Shown here one piece after another: positions 34,817 through 43,773 of a stretch of 64,000 bases of DNA. The DNA is from JACOMY01 sp046233115. Lineage in GTDB: Bacteria; Pseudomonadota; Alphaproteobacteria; Kiloniellales; JACOMY01. The position numbers and the translations under genes were made by a program. The notes under the pieces were generated by a model. That model was not told the origin of the DNA, made no database searches, and saw only the letters and a program-made list of their open reading frames with translations. The first letter of the stretch is position 1; every line of letters begins with the position of its first letter. The DNA is taken from contig JBJXHM010000006.1 in NCBI GenBank assembly GCA_046233115.1, forward strand, positions 62,001-126,000. Reading direction: 5' to 3'.

Positions 34817-35644
34817 TCAGTCGTCGTCTTCCTCGAGTTCCGCCTCGGCCTCGGCCTGAGCTTTGGCCCGCTTTTTCTCCACGCCCTTGGCCAGCCAGAT
34901 GGAGATCTCGTAGAGCAGGATCACCGGGGCGGCGAGCATGAGCTGCGAGAGCGGATCGGGCGGCGTGAAGACCGCCGCGAAGATCACCACGCCAACGATG
35001 GCATAGCGCCGCGAGCGCGCCAGCGACGCGGCGCTGACGATACCGACCCGCGCCAGGAGCACCATGACCACCGGTAGCTGAAAGGCCAGGCCGAAGGCGA
35101 AGATCAGCATCATCACCAGCGAGAGGTACTCGTTGACCTTCGGTTCCAGCACGATGGGAAGCTGATCGGGGGTCGCCGGCTGCTCGAAGGAGAGGAAGAA
35201 GCGCCAGGCCATCGGCATGATCAGGTAGTAGACCAGCGCCGCGCCGATCACGAACAGCACCGGGGTCGCCACCATGAAGGGACGCAACGCCTGGCGCTCG
35301 TTCTTGTAGAGCCCCGGCGCCACGAAGCCCCAGATCTGCACCAGGATCAGCGGCGCGCAGATGAAGGCCGCGAAGAAGAACGAGACCTTCACCTGGGTGA
35401 AGAAGAACTCGGTCAGGTTGGTGTAGATCATGCGCGCGGCCTGCTCGCTGCCACGCGCCCGCATGGCCGCGGCCAGGGGCTCCACCAGGAAGTTGTAGAT
35501 GTCCGGCGCAATCAGCAGGAAGGTCAGAACGAAGACGACCACCAGCCCGGCCACGCAGAAGAGCAAGCGATTGCGCAGCTCTACCAGGTGGTCCATCAAG
35601 GGCATCTTGTAGTCGTCGGGATGACTCTCAGCGTTCGCTTTCAT
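34817..35644 (-). CDS. tatC: Twin-arginine translocase subunit TatC
   Basis: A 275-residue six-helix inner-membrane receptor that binds twin-arginine signal peptides with TatB. The conserved N-terminal PLMDHLVELRNRLL and the first-loop FFTQVKVSFFFAAFICAPLILVQIWGFVAPGLY are present, followed by FGLAFQLPVVMVLLARVGIVSAASLARSRRYAIVG. The acidic C-terminal tail (AEAEAELEEDDD) is poorly conserved. The start overlaps the tatB stop (ATGA). A probable substrate in the window is the PhoX-like phosphatase at 53113. Confidence 0.97.
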   Translation of the reverse strand: MKANAESHPDDYKMPLMDHLVELRNRLLFCVAGLVVVFVLTFLLIAPDIYNFLVEPLAAAMRARGSEQAARMIYTNLTEFFFTQVKVSFFFAAFICAPLILVQIWGFVAPGLYKNERQALRPFMVATPVLFVIGAALVYYLIMPMAWRFFLSFEQPATPDQLPIVLEPKVNEYLSLVMMLIFAFGLAFQLPVVMVLLARVGIVSAASLARSRRYAIVGVVIFAAVFTPPDPLSQLMLAAPVILLYEISIWLAKGVEKKRAKAQAEAEAELEEDDD

Positions 35645-36300
35645 ACCTGGCGCCGTTCGTCCTCTTTGGCAGGCTCATTCACCGCGGACTCACCTGTCGT
35701 CGTTTCGGACGAGGTCTCCGCCTTCCCGGCGCCATCCGTCTCTGCCTTTGCCCTATCCGCTGTGGGAGCCGGCGCTGATTCGACTTGCCCCGCAGGGACC
35801 GCTGCCTCGGCGGCAGGCGGGGTCGCACGGAAGATGTCCGGACCGGCAGGTGGCCGGATCGAGTTGCCAGGGGCGATCGATGGCGGCGTGGTTACGATCT
35901 TGCTGGCCGCCTGGTCATCCCCGCCGGTCTCGCCCTCTTCCGCCGTCTTCGTCGCAGTGGCGGAGGACGAAGAGGACGGCTTGGAAGGATCGGTCTCCTT
36001 CTTCGCCGTCTCTTCCAGATCCTTCATCTCCTTGGACATCTCGCCGGTGGGGTCGATGAGGTCGGAGATCGCCTTGGTTGGATTGGCGCTCTTCACGCTG
36101 CTCAGCGCTTGGCGCGCCTCTTCCAGCTCCGCTTCGCGAACGATGTTGTCGATGCCCGAGCGGAATTCCTGCGCGTAGCGGCGCGCCTTACGGGTGAACT
36201 GCGTTATGGTCCGCAGCGCCTCGGGCAGCTGCTTGGGTCCGAGGACCAGCAAAGCAATAACCACCACGATGGCCATCTCGGACCAGCCGATATCGAACAT
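35641..36300 (-). CDS. tatB: Twin-arginine translocase subunit TatB
   Basis: A 219-residue TatB: a single N-terminal helix and amphipathic helix (MFDIGWSEMAIVVVIALLVLGPKQLPEALRTITQFTRKARRYAQEF) followed by a long acidic, Pro/Ala/Glu-rich cytoplasmic tail. Glu8 and the GPKQLP hinge are typical. It lies between tatA and tatC, overlapping tatC by four bases. Confidence 0.95.
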   Translation of the reverse strand: MFDIGWSEMAIVVVIALLVLGPKQLPEALRTITQFTRKARRYAQEFRSGIDNIVREAELEEARQALSSVKSANPTKAISDLIDPTGEMSKEMKDLEETAKKETDPSKPSSSSSATATKTAEEGETGGDDQAASKIVTTPPSIAPGNSIRPPAGPDIFRATPPAAEAAVPAGQVESAPAPTADRAKAETDGAGKAETSSETTTGESAVNEPAKEDERRQV

Positions 36301-36344
36301 GGAAGCGTCCTGTCAGGGCCGAACTGCGGCCACTGGCTGCAGCA

Positions 36345-36593
36345 TTAGCTGCCGGCAGCGGTCTTCTTCTCGCTCTCACCGGTCGTGGTCGAGGCCACGG
36401 CGTCGTCCTGCGGGATCTTCTTGGCTTCAGCCGTCGTAGTCTCGGCCTCAGACGCGCCCTCTTCCTCCTTCAGGCCCTTCTTGAAGGACTTGATGCCGGT
36501 GCCGACGTCCTTCATCAGGCGCGGGATCTTGCCGCCACCACCGAACAGCAGAAGCACCACGGCCAGAACGATCAGCCAGTGCCAAATGCTCAT
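36345..36593 (-). CDS. tatA: Twin-arginine translocase subunit TatA
   Basis: An 82-residue TatA, the pore-forming subunit: transmembrane helix SIWHWLIVLAVVLLLFGGGGKIP and the amphipathic helix RLMKDVGTGIKSFKKGLKEEE, then a polar tail ending KKTAAGS. ATG 36593 gives the canonical MSIWHWL start, though a ribosome site is weak; ATG 36647 would add 18 residues. The tatA-tatB-tatC operon is intact, with the genes 44 bases apart or overlapping. Confidence 0.92.
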   Translation of the reverse strand: MSIWHWLIVLAVVLLLFGGGGKIPRLMKDVGTGIKSFKKGLKEEEGASEAETTTAEAKKIPQDDAVASTTTGESEKKTAAGS

Positions 36594-36710
36594 GCTGCCG
36601 ATGAACGCAAGGGTCGCGGGCTCGCTCGCACTATCGATAATCTTCATGCCTAACTCTTGGCTCCCTTGGCCGCGCCCGGCGGGCGTCGGCCTCTCGTCTC
36701 ATTTACGATG

Positions 36711-36734
36711 GGCGGCACCCCGTCGGGTGCCGTC
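36711..36734 (-). terminator. Hairpin after the orphan ABC ATPase gene
   Basis: GGCGGCACCC (36711-36720) pairs with GGGTGCCGTC (36725-36734) with one G-T wobble over a four-base loop. It lies about 90 bases beyond the ABC ATPase stop and ahead of tatA on the minus strand. There is no U-tract, so its role as a terminator is uncertain. Confidence 0.35.
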
Positions 36735-36822
36735 CCCTCACTAGTTGGTGCGGACTATGGACCAAAGCCATCCGGCCCGCAACGCGCACCTTCCGTTTCC
36801 GTCATACCCCACTTCCCTTACG

Positions 36823-37890
36823 TCACCCGGACGGAAAGAGGAAGACCAGATCGGGGTCTACGGCGACCGGAACCTGCGCGCCCACCTCGGGCAGGAAGCG
36901 CCCCGGAACGCGCGCATGGAGATGTATATCGGAACGCCCCTCGCCTCGTGCCAGGCTCAAATGCACCAGACTGCTCCGACCCAGCAGGCGTGCCGCTTCG
37001 ACCTTGGCCGTGACCAGCGGCCGCCGGGAGCCGGCCACCGCAAGGGCGCCCAGCAGCAGGCCCTCGGAGCGGACCAGCACCTCGACGCCGCTGCCCTCGC
37101 TGAATGCGCCGGCCTCCATCGTGCCGATCGGGGTGATCACCCGGCCGTCGCGCACCTCGCCCGGCAGCAGGTTGACCTCGCCGAAGAAGCCGGCGACGAA
37201 ACGGTCGGCCGGTCGCGTGTAGAGCGCGTCAGGCGCGCCCTGCTGGATCACCTTGCCGGCACGCATCAGGACGATGCGGTCGGCCATGAACATGGCCTCT
37301 TCGGGGTCGTGCGTGACCATCACCGCGGCGATACCGGCCGCCTTCAGCACATGCAGCGTCTCGTCGCGCACCGCGCGCCGCAGGGTCGCGTCGAGGCCGG
37401 AGAAGGGCTCGTCCAGCAGCATTACGCGCGGCGCCGGCGCCATCGCTCGGGCCAGGGCGATGCGCTGTTGCTGACCGCCCGACAAGGTGTGCGGATAGGA
37501 GCGCGCATAGTCGGCGAGGCGGACCTGCTGCAACATCGCCTGGGTGCGTTCCTCACGCTCCCTGGCGGGACGGCCGCGCAGCCCGAAGGCGACGTTGTGC
37601 GCGACGTCGAGATGGGGAAAGAGCGCGAAGTCCTGGAACACCAGCCCCACCCCACGTTCCTCCGGCGGCAGGTCCCGGCCCGCACCCGCCACCGCCTCGC
37701 CGCCGATCCGGATCTCGCCGCGCTGCAGGTTCTCCAGGCCGGCGGCCAGCCGCAGCAGGGTCGTCTTGCCGCAGCCCGACGGTCCCAGCAGACAGACCAG
37801 CTCGCCCTCGCGGACGCTCAGATCCACGCCGTCGACGGCCAGGCGCTCACCGTAGCGATGCGCCACGCCCACCATCTCCAGTTCACTCAT
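36823..37890 (-). CDS. Orphan ABC transporter ATP-binding protein (PotA/FbpC-like)
   Basis: A 355-residue ABC ATPase of the spermidine/iron/sulfate importer type. Walker A is GPSGCGKTT, the Q-loop GLVFQDFALFPH, the signature LSGGQQQR, Walker B VMLLDEPF, and the H-loop VMVTHDPEE. A C-terminal TOBE-like domain follows (residues about 240-355). It overlaps the end of scpB by four bases. No permease or binding protein lies nearby, and relatives with scpAB-tatABC order usually lack this gene here, so it looks inserted. The substrate is unknown; it may energise permeases encoded elsewhere. Confidence 0.87.
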   Translation of the reverse strand: MSELEMVGVAHRYGERLAVDGVDLSVREGELVCLLGPSGCGKTTLLRLAAGLENLQRGEIRIGGEAVAGAGRDLPPEERGVGLVFQDFALFPHLDVAHNVAFGLRGRPAREREERTQAMLQQVRLADYARSYPHTLSGGQQQRIALARAMAPAPRVMLLDEPFSGLDATLRRAVRDETLHVLKAAGIAAVMVTHDPEEAMFMADRIVLMRAGKVIQQGAPDALYTRPADRFVAGFFGEVNLLPGEVRDGRVITPIGTMEAGAFSEGSGVEVLVRSEGLLLGALAVAGSRRPLVTAKVEAARLLGRSSLVHLSLARGEGRSDIHLHARVPGRFLPEVGAQVPVAVDPDLVFLFPSG

Positions 37891-38594
37891 CGCGACGGTC
37901 TGTCCAGGGGCTCCGGCAGCTCGGCCTGCTCGCGCTCATCCTCCTCATCGGGGACCAGCGCCTCGCCGAAATCGTGATCCAGAGGCTCGTCCTCCTCCTC
38001 GCCGGAAGGCTCGGCCACTTCGAAGAGGCCGGCCCGCTCGCCGAGCGCGGTGATCGCCGGCCGCGGATCCAGCAGGCCGGCGGCCTTCAGCTCCTCCAGC
38101 CCAGGCAGGCTGGTCAGGTTCTCCAGGCCGAAGTGGTCCAGGAACTTCTCCGTGGTTCCCCAGAGCACCGGCTTGCCCGGCGAGTTGCGACGGCCACGCG
38201 GCTGGATCCAGCCGGCCTCCAGCAGCACGTCGAGGGTTCCCTTGGAGAGCGCCACGCCGCGCACCTCCTCGATCTCGGCCCGGGTCACCGGCTGGTGGTA
38301 GGCGATCACGGCCAGGCTCTCGATCGCCGCCCGGGAGAGCTTGCGCTCCACCGTCTTGGTCCGATTGAAGAGATGGGCGAGGTCCGGCGCGGTGCGGAAG
38401 GCGTAGGCCCGTCCGACATGTTGCAGCACCACGCCGCGGTTGGCGTAGAGTCCGGCCAGTTCCTCCAGCAGTTCGGGAATGTCCGGTACGGTCGGCAGGC
38501 TTTCCTGCAAGTCCTTGGCGGTCAGCGGTTCGCTCGCCGCAAACAGCAGGGCCTCGAGCGACCGCAGATACTGGAAGCGCTCGCTTTCGCTCAT
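37887..38594 (-). CDS. scpB: Segregation and condensation protein ScpB
   Basis: A 235-residue ScpB, the winged-helix partner of ScpA in the SMC condensin. Core sequence: LRSLEALLFAASEPLTAKDLQESLP, RTAPDLAHLF, LSRAAIESLAVIAYHQPVTRAEIEEVRGVALSKGTLDVLLEAGWI and GTTEKFLDHFGLENLTSLPGLEELKAAGLLD. An acidic tail (SGEEEDEPLDHDFGEALVPDEED) follows. ATG 38594 overlaps the scpA stop (ATGA); the longer upstream frame is not conserved. Confidence 0.95.
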   Translation of the reverse strand: MSESERFQYLRSLEALLFAASEPLTAKDLQESLPTVPDIPELLEELAGLYANRGVVLQHVGRAYAFRTAPDLAHLFNRTKTVERKLSRAAIESLAVIAYHQPVTRAEIEEVRGVALSKGTLDVLLEAGWIQPRGRRNSPGKPVLWGTTEKFLDHFGLENLTSLPGLEELKAAGLLDPRPAITALGERAGLFEVAEPSGEEEDEPLDHDFGEALVPDEEDEREQAELPEPLDRPSR

Positions 38595-39406
38595 TGTTCG
38601 TCGCTCTGGCGCTGAAGGTAGAGGGGGCCGAAAGTGCCGTCCTGGCGCAGCTGCGCCTTGCCCTGACGGACCAGTTCCAAACTGGCGGCAAAGGTCGAGG
38701 CCACCGCCGAGCGCCACTTGATGCCGCCCACCACCTCCTTAGGCAGGAAGCTCATCAAGGGCTGCCACCCGGGCAGCGACCCGATCATGCGCTCGATCCG
38801 ATGGATGGCCTCCTCCACGGTGTGAAGCTGCACCGCCGGGATCTCGAGCCGCCCGCCGCCGACGCGCTGGCGACAACCGCCGTAGGCTTTCAGCAGGTCG
38901 TAGAGCGAGACCTCGTAGACCGTGTCGCGGTGGACCGTCACCGACTCGGGCGCGCCGCGGGCCAGGCGGCCAAGACCGAGCTGCGGGCGCTCCAGCAGGC
39001 GTTGGCCGGCCTTGCGCATCGCCTCCAGCCGCTGCAGCTGGAAGGCCAGGGCGGCGGCCATCTCCGCGCCGGTGGGCTCGTCGCCGTCGGTCTCGGGCTC
39101 GGGCAGCAGCAGGCGGGATTTCAAGTAGGCGAGCCAGGCAGCCATCACCAGGTAGTCCGCCGCCAGTTCCAAGCGCAGCTTGCGGGCCTCCTGCACGAAA
39201 GCGAGATACTGTTCGGCCAGCGCCAGAATCGAGAGCCGAGCTAGGTCGACCTTCTGGTCGCGCGCCAGATCCAGCAGCACGTCGATAGGCCCCTCGTAGC
39301 CTTCCAGGGCCAGACGAAAGCGCTCGCCCTCCTCCCCGGCGGGAACGGCGTCCTCTTCAAAGTCGGCGGCTATCGCGCTCTTCTGGCTCACGCTGTCCTG
39401 AGTCAA
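38591..39406 (-). CDS. scpA: Segregation and condensation protein ScpA
   Basis: A 271-residue kleisin of the bacterial condensin. The N-terminal SMC-binding helix region FRLALEGYEGPIDVLLDLARDQKVDLARLSILALAEQYL is characteristic, as is DYLVMAAWLAYLKSRLLLPEP. It overlaps scpB by four bases and follows nagZ after an 81-base gap, in the conserved alphaproteobacterial order. Confidence 0.95.
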   Translation of the reverse strand: MTQDSVSQKSAIAADFEEDAVPAGEEGERFRLALEGYEGPIDVLLDLARDQKVDLARLSILALAEQYLAFVQEARKLRLELAADYLVMAAWLAYLKSRLLLPEPETDGDEPTGAEMAAALAFQLQRLEAMRKAGQRLLERPQLGLGRLARGAPESVTVHRDTVYEVSLYDLLKAYGGCRQRVGGGRLEIPAVQLHTVEEAIHRIERMIGSLPGWQPLMSFLPKEVVGGIKWRSAVASTFAASLELVRQGKAQLRQDGTFGPLYLQRQSDEQ

Positions 39407-39487
39407 GGGGCAGCTCCCCTCCGGTTGAAGCGAAGACGGGCTGATCGGCGGTGCTTCGGTGGTCTCGCTTCAGGCTTTAGAGCGAGC

Positions 39488-40516
39488 CTAGGCTGCTGGC
39501 AAGAGGCTCTCAAGCTCTTCCACATAGGCCTGCCGCCTTTCCGGGCTCAGGGGCACGGCCGCTCCCAGGCCGCGCTGGCTGCGTTCCAGCCGCTCGCGGG
39601 TGGCTGGGGTCATCGGACCGACCGCCAGGGCCACCTCCGCCATCTCCTCCATCTCGCCGTTGCAATGCAGGGCCAGATCGCAGCCAGCCGCCATGGCCGC
39701 ACGGGCCCGCTCGCCCAGGCTGCCGGAGAGCGCCTGCATGGAGAGGTCGTCGCTGACCAGGATGCCGTCGAAACCCAGCTCGCGGCGAATGAGATCCTCA
39801 ATCACGGCCGCTGAGGTGGTCGCGGGTGCGCTGGCATCCAGCGACTCGTAGACGACATGCGCGGTCATCGCCCAGGGCTGGTCGCGCAGGAGGCGGAAGG
39901 GCAGGAAGTCACTGATTGCCAGTTGTTCCGCGGCGGTCTCGCAAACTGGCAACGCGAGGTGGCTGTCGACCAGGCCGCGGCCGTGGCCGGGAATGTGCTT
40001 GATGATCGGCTGCACGCCACCGTCGCGCAGGCCCTGGCAGGCCGATCGTCCGAGGTCGGCCACCAGGATCGGATCACCGCCGAAGGCCCGGTCGCCGATC
40101 ACCTCGTGCGCACCGGCATGGCGCAAGTCGACCACCGGCGCGCAATCCACGGTGATCCCTAGCGCGATCAGCTCGTCGGCGAGCAGGCGATGATTCAGGT
40201 AGACGGCACGGCGCGCCGCCGCTAGGTCACGCCCGGCCAGCAGTCCAAAGCCAGCGGCGGGCGGGGCTGCTCGCCAATACGGCGGGCGCAGGCGCTGTAC
40301 CCGACCCCCTTCCTGGTCGATCAGGATCGGCGCATCGGGCCGACCGACCAGCGCACGCAGGGCCTGGGTCAGAGCCGTGACCTGCGCCGGCGTCTCGATG
40401 TTGCGGGCGAAAAGGATGAAGCCTAGCGGGTCGGCCTCGCGCAGGAAGCGAGCCTCCTCGCCGGAGATCTCGGTGCCGGCGAGGCCGAGGATGAGGGCAC
40501 GGGCCTGGTGGGTCAT
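39488..40516 (-). CDS. nagZ: Beta-N-acetylhexosaminidase NagZ
   Basis: A 342-residue family GH3 glucosaminidase that removes GlcNAc from anhydro-muropeptides during peptidoglycan recycling in the cytoplasm. It shows DPLGFILFARNI, LIDQEGGRVQRL, the catalytic-loop motif KHIPGHG, and VSDDLSMQAL with the nucleophile Asp. The start at 40516 is preceded by three 15-base repeats, each carrying ATGACCCAATAG: the same first two codons (Met-Thr) followed by Gln and an in-frame stop. Initiation at nagZ may therefore compete with mini-cistrons. Confidence 0.95.
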   Translation of the reverse strand: MTHQARALILGLAGTEISGEEARFLREADPLGFILFARNIETPAQVTALTQALRALVGRPDAPILIDQEGGRVQRLRPPYWRAAPPAAGFGLLAGRDLAAARRAVYLNHRLLADELIALGITVDCAPVVDLRHAGAHEVIGDRAFGGDPILVADLGRSACQGLRDGGVQPIIKHIPGHGRGLVDSHLALPVCETAAEQLAISDFLPFRLLRDQPWAMTAHVVYESLDASAPATTSAAVIEDLIRRELGFDGILVSDDLSMQALSGSLGERARAAMAAGCDLALHCNGEMEEMAEVALAVGPMTPATRERLERSQRGLGAAVPLSPERRQAYVEELESLLPAA

Positions 40517-40567
40517 CGACTATTGGGTCATCGACTATTGGGTCATCGACTATTGGGTCATCGACTA
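40510..40567 (-). repeat. 15-bp tandem repeat at the nagZ start, with mini-cistrons
   Basis: Four units (40510-40524, 40525-40539, 40540-40554 and a 13-base last unit 40555-40567) read on the coding strand as TCGATGACCCAATAG. The first ends in the nagZ start itself; the last contains the stop of the SPOR gene. Each of the three full upstream units encodes Met-Thr-Gln-stop in the nagZ frame. Confidence 0.95.
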
Positions 40568-42010
40568 GGGCGCCACCACGATGCAGGCCTGGCCCTTGTC
40601 CTTCAGGGTGTTGCAGCGTTCCTGCGCCACCTCGCGACTGGGAAAGGGCCCGGCGCGCAGGCGATAGAAGGTGCCGCGCCCCTCGATCTCGATCTTCTGC
40701 ACCGAGTGGCTGAGCCCGCCGAGTTCGGCCGTGTAGCGCTTGCTCATGGTCTCCCAGGAGCTCTCCGCCGCCGCCGCGGAGGTGAGCGATGCCAGCTGCA
40801 CCAGGACAGAGCCGGACGCCCCACTCGCGGTCGCGGCCGGAGCCGTGCTGGCGGGCGCCGGCTGGCTGGCTGCCGGAGCGGGCGCAGGCGCAGTAGCCGC
40901 GGGTTCGGCCGCGGCAGCGGCCTCGACCGGCTTGCCGGAGAGCGCCGCGGCGACCGCAGCCTCCCTGCCCTCCAGCTTGGCGCTGGGCCGCGGCGGGATC
41001 GACAGGCCGGGCGCGGCCAGCCGGTTCGCCGTCGGGGCCGTGCCCTCCAGCCCGCCCTGGGTCTCGCTCTGCTGGATCACCGCTGCGATCTGATCGCCGC
41101 TGCCGGCGGCTTCCCCAGCGGCTTCCCCGGCGCTTGCAGTGCTTTCAGGCTCCGGCACCGGCGGTAGCGGCGCCGGCTCCTCCGGCGGCGGTTGCAGCAC
41201 CACGGCACCGGGCTCGCCCTGACTGGTGGTGTGGTCCAGAACCTGGACGTCGCGGTTAGGCACCTGCAGGCCGCCTGGCTCGCTGGGTTTCACCTTGTCG
41301 ACCTCCACCTGGGCCACCAGGGTCGGCGGCTCCAGCCCCTGTCGCGGCCCCTCGCTCTTGAAGCCGTAGAGCAGCACGACGGCGAAGCCGGCCAGCGCGA
41401 CCAGGGCGATCAGCAAGGGGAAGAGCAGGCGCCGGCGCGGCCTGCGCTCAGCTACCGCCTCGACCTCGTCTTCCTCTTCATCTTCGATGTCAGCAACCAG
41501 AGGCTCCTCGAGAGCACGCAACGGCGGCCCGTCGTAGCCGTGATGACCGGGGCCTCGCGCCTCCGTCCGCGGCGCCGCATGGCCGCTGCCGCGCGGTGCC
41601 CCGACGGGCGGCGCCGAGCGGGCGGGCGGCTGCTCCAAGGGCGGTTGCTGGTCGCGCGCATAGGCCTCGCGCGCACGGGTCTCCTGCAGCTCGCTCTCGC
41701 GCCGCATCGAGGGCGGATCGATGTAGCCGCCGGAGATCCCCTGGCCTACCCCCGCCGGTTCAGCATAGCGCGCCTCCCCGTAAGCTTCCTCCTCGAAAGC
41801 CTCCTCCGGGTAGGACTCCTCCTCGAAGCCGGCCTCGCCGAACGCCTGGTCCTCGATTTCGGGTTCGCGTGCGGGAGGCTGCTGCGGAGGGGGCTCCGCC
41901 ACCGCATCGCGGCGGGTCAGCGGCTGCGGTTCTCTCCTCTTGCCCGGCTCACGGCGGTCGCTGTCAGATATGATCCGCCTGATGTCCTCCGGGCGGATCA
42001 TATCCGCCAT
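40565..42010 (-). CDS. SPOR-domain inner-membrane protein (FtsN-like)
   Basis: A 481-residue protein with a cytoplasmic acidic/proline-rich N-terminus (about 1-195), one transmembrane helix (LLFPLLIALVALAGFAVVLLYGF), a periplasmic Ala/Pro-rich linker, and a C-terminal SPOR domain (VLVQLASLTSAAAAESSWETM to YRLRAGPFPSREVAQERCNTLKDKGQ). SPOR domains bind septal glycan lacking stem peptides. It overlaps the argS stop by one base (TGATG), and its own stop forms part of the tandem repeat before nagZ. FtsN-like division function is inferred from domain order only. Confidence 0.87.
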   Translation of the reverse strand: MADMIRPEDIRRIISDSDRREPGKRREPQPLTRRDAVAEPPPQQPPAREPEIEDQAFGEAGFEEESYPEEAFEEEAYGEARYAEPAGVGQGISGGYIDPPSMRRESELQETRAREAYARDQQPPLEQPPARSAPPVGAPRGSGHAAPRTEARGPGHHGYDGPPLRALEEPLVADIEDEEEDEVEAVAERRPRRRLLFPLLIALVALAGFAVVLLYGFKSEGPRQGLEPPTLVAQVEVDKVKPSEPGGLQVPNRDVQVLDHTTSQGEPGAVVLQPPPEEPAPLPPVPEPESTASAGEAAGEAAGSGDQIAAVIQQSETQGGLEGTAPTANRLAAPGLSIPPRPSAKLEGREAAVAAALSGKPVEAAAAAEPAATAPAPAPAASQPAPASTAPAATASGASGSVLVQLASLTSAAAAESSWETMSKRYTAELGGLSHSVQKIEIEGRGTFYRLRAGPFPSREVAQERCNTLKDKGQACIVVAP

Positions 42011-43764
42011 CAGCGCAACTCCTCCAAGGGTTCGATGCCGAAGACCTCGAGGCCAGAGGCCACCACCGTGGCCATCGCCGTAACCAGCGCCAGGCGCGCC
42101 GCCGTCACCTCCGGCCGATCGGGAAGCAGGAAGCGCAGCTCGGCTTCGTCCTTACCCCTGGTCCACAGACCGTGAAAGCGCGATGCAACCTCATAGAGGT
42201 AGTAGGCGATCCGATGCGGCTCTTCGGCTTCGGCTGCGCTTTCCACGATTCGCGGCCATTGTACCAGGCTTTGAATGAGCGCCAACTCGTCCGAGTCGGT
42301 CAAGGACTCGAGCGGCACCTCGGCCAGGGCCGCGGGCTCGGCCGCAATCGCCGGCAGGCTCTCCTTGGCATGGCGCAGCACGCTCATCGCCCGGGCATGG
42401 GCATACTGGACATAGAAGACCGGGTTGTCCCGGCTCTGCTCCAGGGCCTTGTCCAGGTCGAAGTCGAGCGGTGCATCGTTCTTGCGGGTCAGCATGATGA
42501 AGCGCACCACGCCGGGGCCGACCTCCTCGATCAGGTCGCTCAGGGTGACGAAGGTGCCGGCCCGCTTGGACATGCGCAACGGCTGGCCGCCACGGGTCAG
42601 CTTCACCAGCTGGCAGAGCTTCACCTCCAGGCTGGCCTCGCCGTCGCTCAGCGCGGTGACGGCGGAGCGCATGCGCTTCACGTAGCCGCCATGGTCCGCA
42701 CCCCAGACGTCGATCTGCCGCCGGAAGCCGCGGCGGTACTTGTCCAGGTGATAGGCCATGTCGTTGGCGAAGTAGGTCCAGCTCCCGTCCGACTTCTTCA
42801 GCGGCCGGTCGATGTCGTCGCCGAACTTGGTCGCCCGGAACAGGGTCTGCGGCCGCGGTTCCCAGTCGTCGGGCAGCTTGCCCTTCGGCGGCTCCAGGGT
42901 GCCGACGTAGATCAGGTCGCGGCTCTCCAGGGTCTCGAAGACCTCGTCGACCTTGCCGGCCTCGACCAGGCTGCGTTCGGAGGTGAAGACCGCCTGCCGG
43001 ATGCCCAGCTTCGCCAGGTCCTCCTTGACCCAGCCCATGATCTCCTCGATCGCGAAGGCGCGGATCTCCGGCAGCCAGACCTCTTCCGGCTGGTTCAGCC
43101 ACGTCTTGCCGTCACGCTCGGCCAGCTTGGCGCCGACCTCCTTCAGGTATTCGCCCGGATAGAGGCCCTCGGGGATCTCCGGCTCGCCCAGGCCCAGGGC
43201 CTCGCCGTAACGCAGGTAGGTGGAGCGCGCCAGGGTGTCGACCTGGTTGCCGGCATCGTTGATGTAATACTCGCGCGTGACCGCGTAGCCCGCCTTCTCC
43301 AGCAGGCCGGCCAGCGCGTCGCCCACGACAGCGCCGCGGGCATGGCCCACGGTGAGCGGACCGGTCGGATTGGCCGAGACGTACTCGACGTTGACCGCCT
43401 GGCCCCCGCCCATGTCGCTGGTGCCATAGGCAGTCCCCTCCCGCAGCACGTCGCGCAAGGCCTCCAGCCAGACTTCGGGCGCCAGGTTCCAGTTGATGAA
43501 GCCCGGGCCGGCGATCTCCAGGTCGCGCACGCGGGCGTCGCGCTCCAGGCCGCGGACCAGCAGCTCGGCCAGCTCGCGCGGCTTCATGCCGGCGGGCTTG
43601 GCCAGCACCATGGCGGCGTTGCTGGACATCTCCGGGTGCTGCGGGTCACGTGGCGGCTGCACCACGGCGCGGGAGACATCGAGGCCCTCAGGCAGGCTGC
43701 CCTGGTCGATCAGACCCTGGATCAGCGCGTGGATATCGGCGGTAAAGCTCTTGTAAAGGTTCAT
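42010..43764 (-). CDS. argS: Arginyl-tRNA synthetase
   Basis: A 584-residue class I synthetase. It contains the HIGH-equivalent motif in SANPTGPLTVGHARGAVVGD, the KMSKS-equivalent motif in QPLRMSKRAGTFVTL, an N-terminal tRNA-binding domain (NAAMVLAKPAGMKPRELAELLV), and a C-terminal DALR anticodon domain (YYLYEVASRFHGLWTRG). It starts nine bases after the dgt stop and overlaps the SPOR gene by one base. Confidence 0.96.
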   Translation of the reverse strand: MNLYKSFTADIHALIQGLIDQGSLPEGLDVSRAVVQPPRDPQHPEMSSNAAMVLAKPAGMKPRELAELLVRGLERDARVRDLEIAGPGFINWNLAPEVWLEALRDVLREGTAYGTSDMGGGQAVNVEYVSANPTGPLTVGHARGAVVGDALAGLLEKAGYAVTREYYINDAGNQVDTLARSTYLRYGEALGLGEPEIPEGLYPGEYLKEVGAKLAERDGKTWLNQPEEVWLPEIRAFAIEEIMGWVKEDLAKLGIRQAVFTSERSLVEAGKVDEVFETLESRDLIYVGTLEPPKGKLPDDWEPRPQTLFRATKFGDDIDRPLKKSDGSWTYFANDMAYHLDKYRRGFRRQIDVWGADHGGYVKRMRSAVTALSDGEASLEVKLCQLVKLTRGGQPLRMSKRAGTFVTLSDLIEEVGPGVVRFIMLTRKNDAPLDFDLDKALEQSRDNPVFYVQYAHARAMSVLRHAKESLPAIAAEPAALAEVPLESLTDSDELALIQSLVQWPRIVESAAEAEEPHRIAYYLYEVASRFHGLWTRGKDEAELRFLLPDRPEVTAARLALVTAMATVVASGLEVFGIEPLEELR

Positions 43765-43773
43765 CGGTCACAG

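Noticed and set aside
40510..40567. CRISPR-like array
   Set aside because: The 15-base units are contiguous without spacers; this is a simple tandem repeat.
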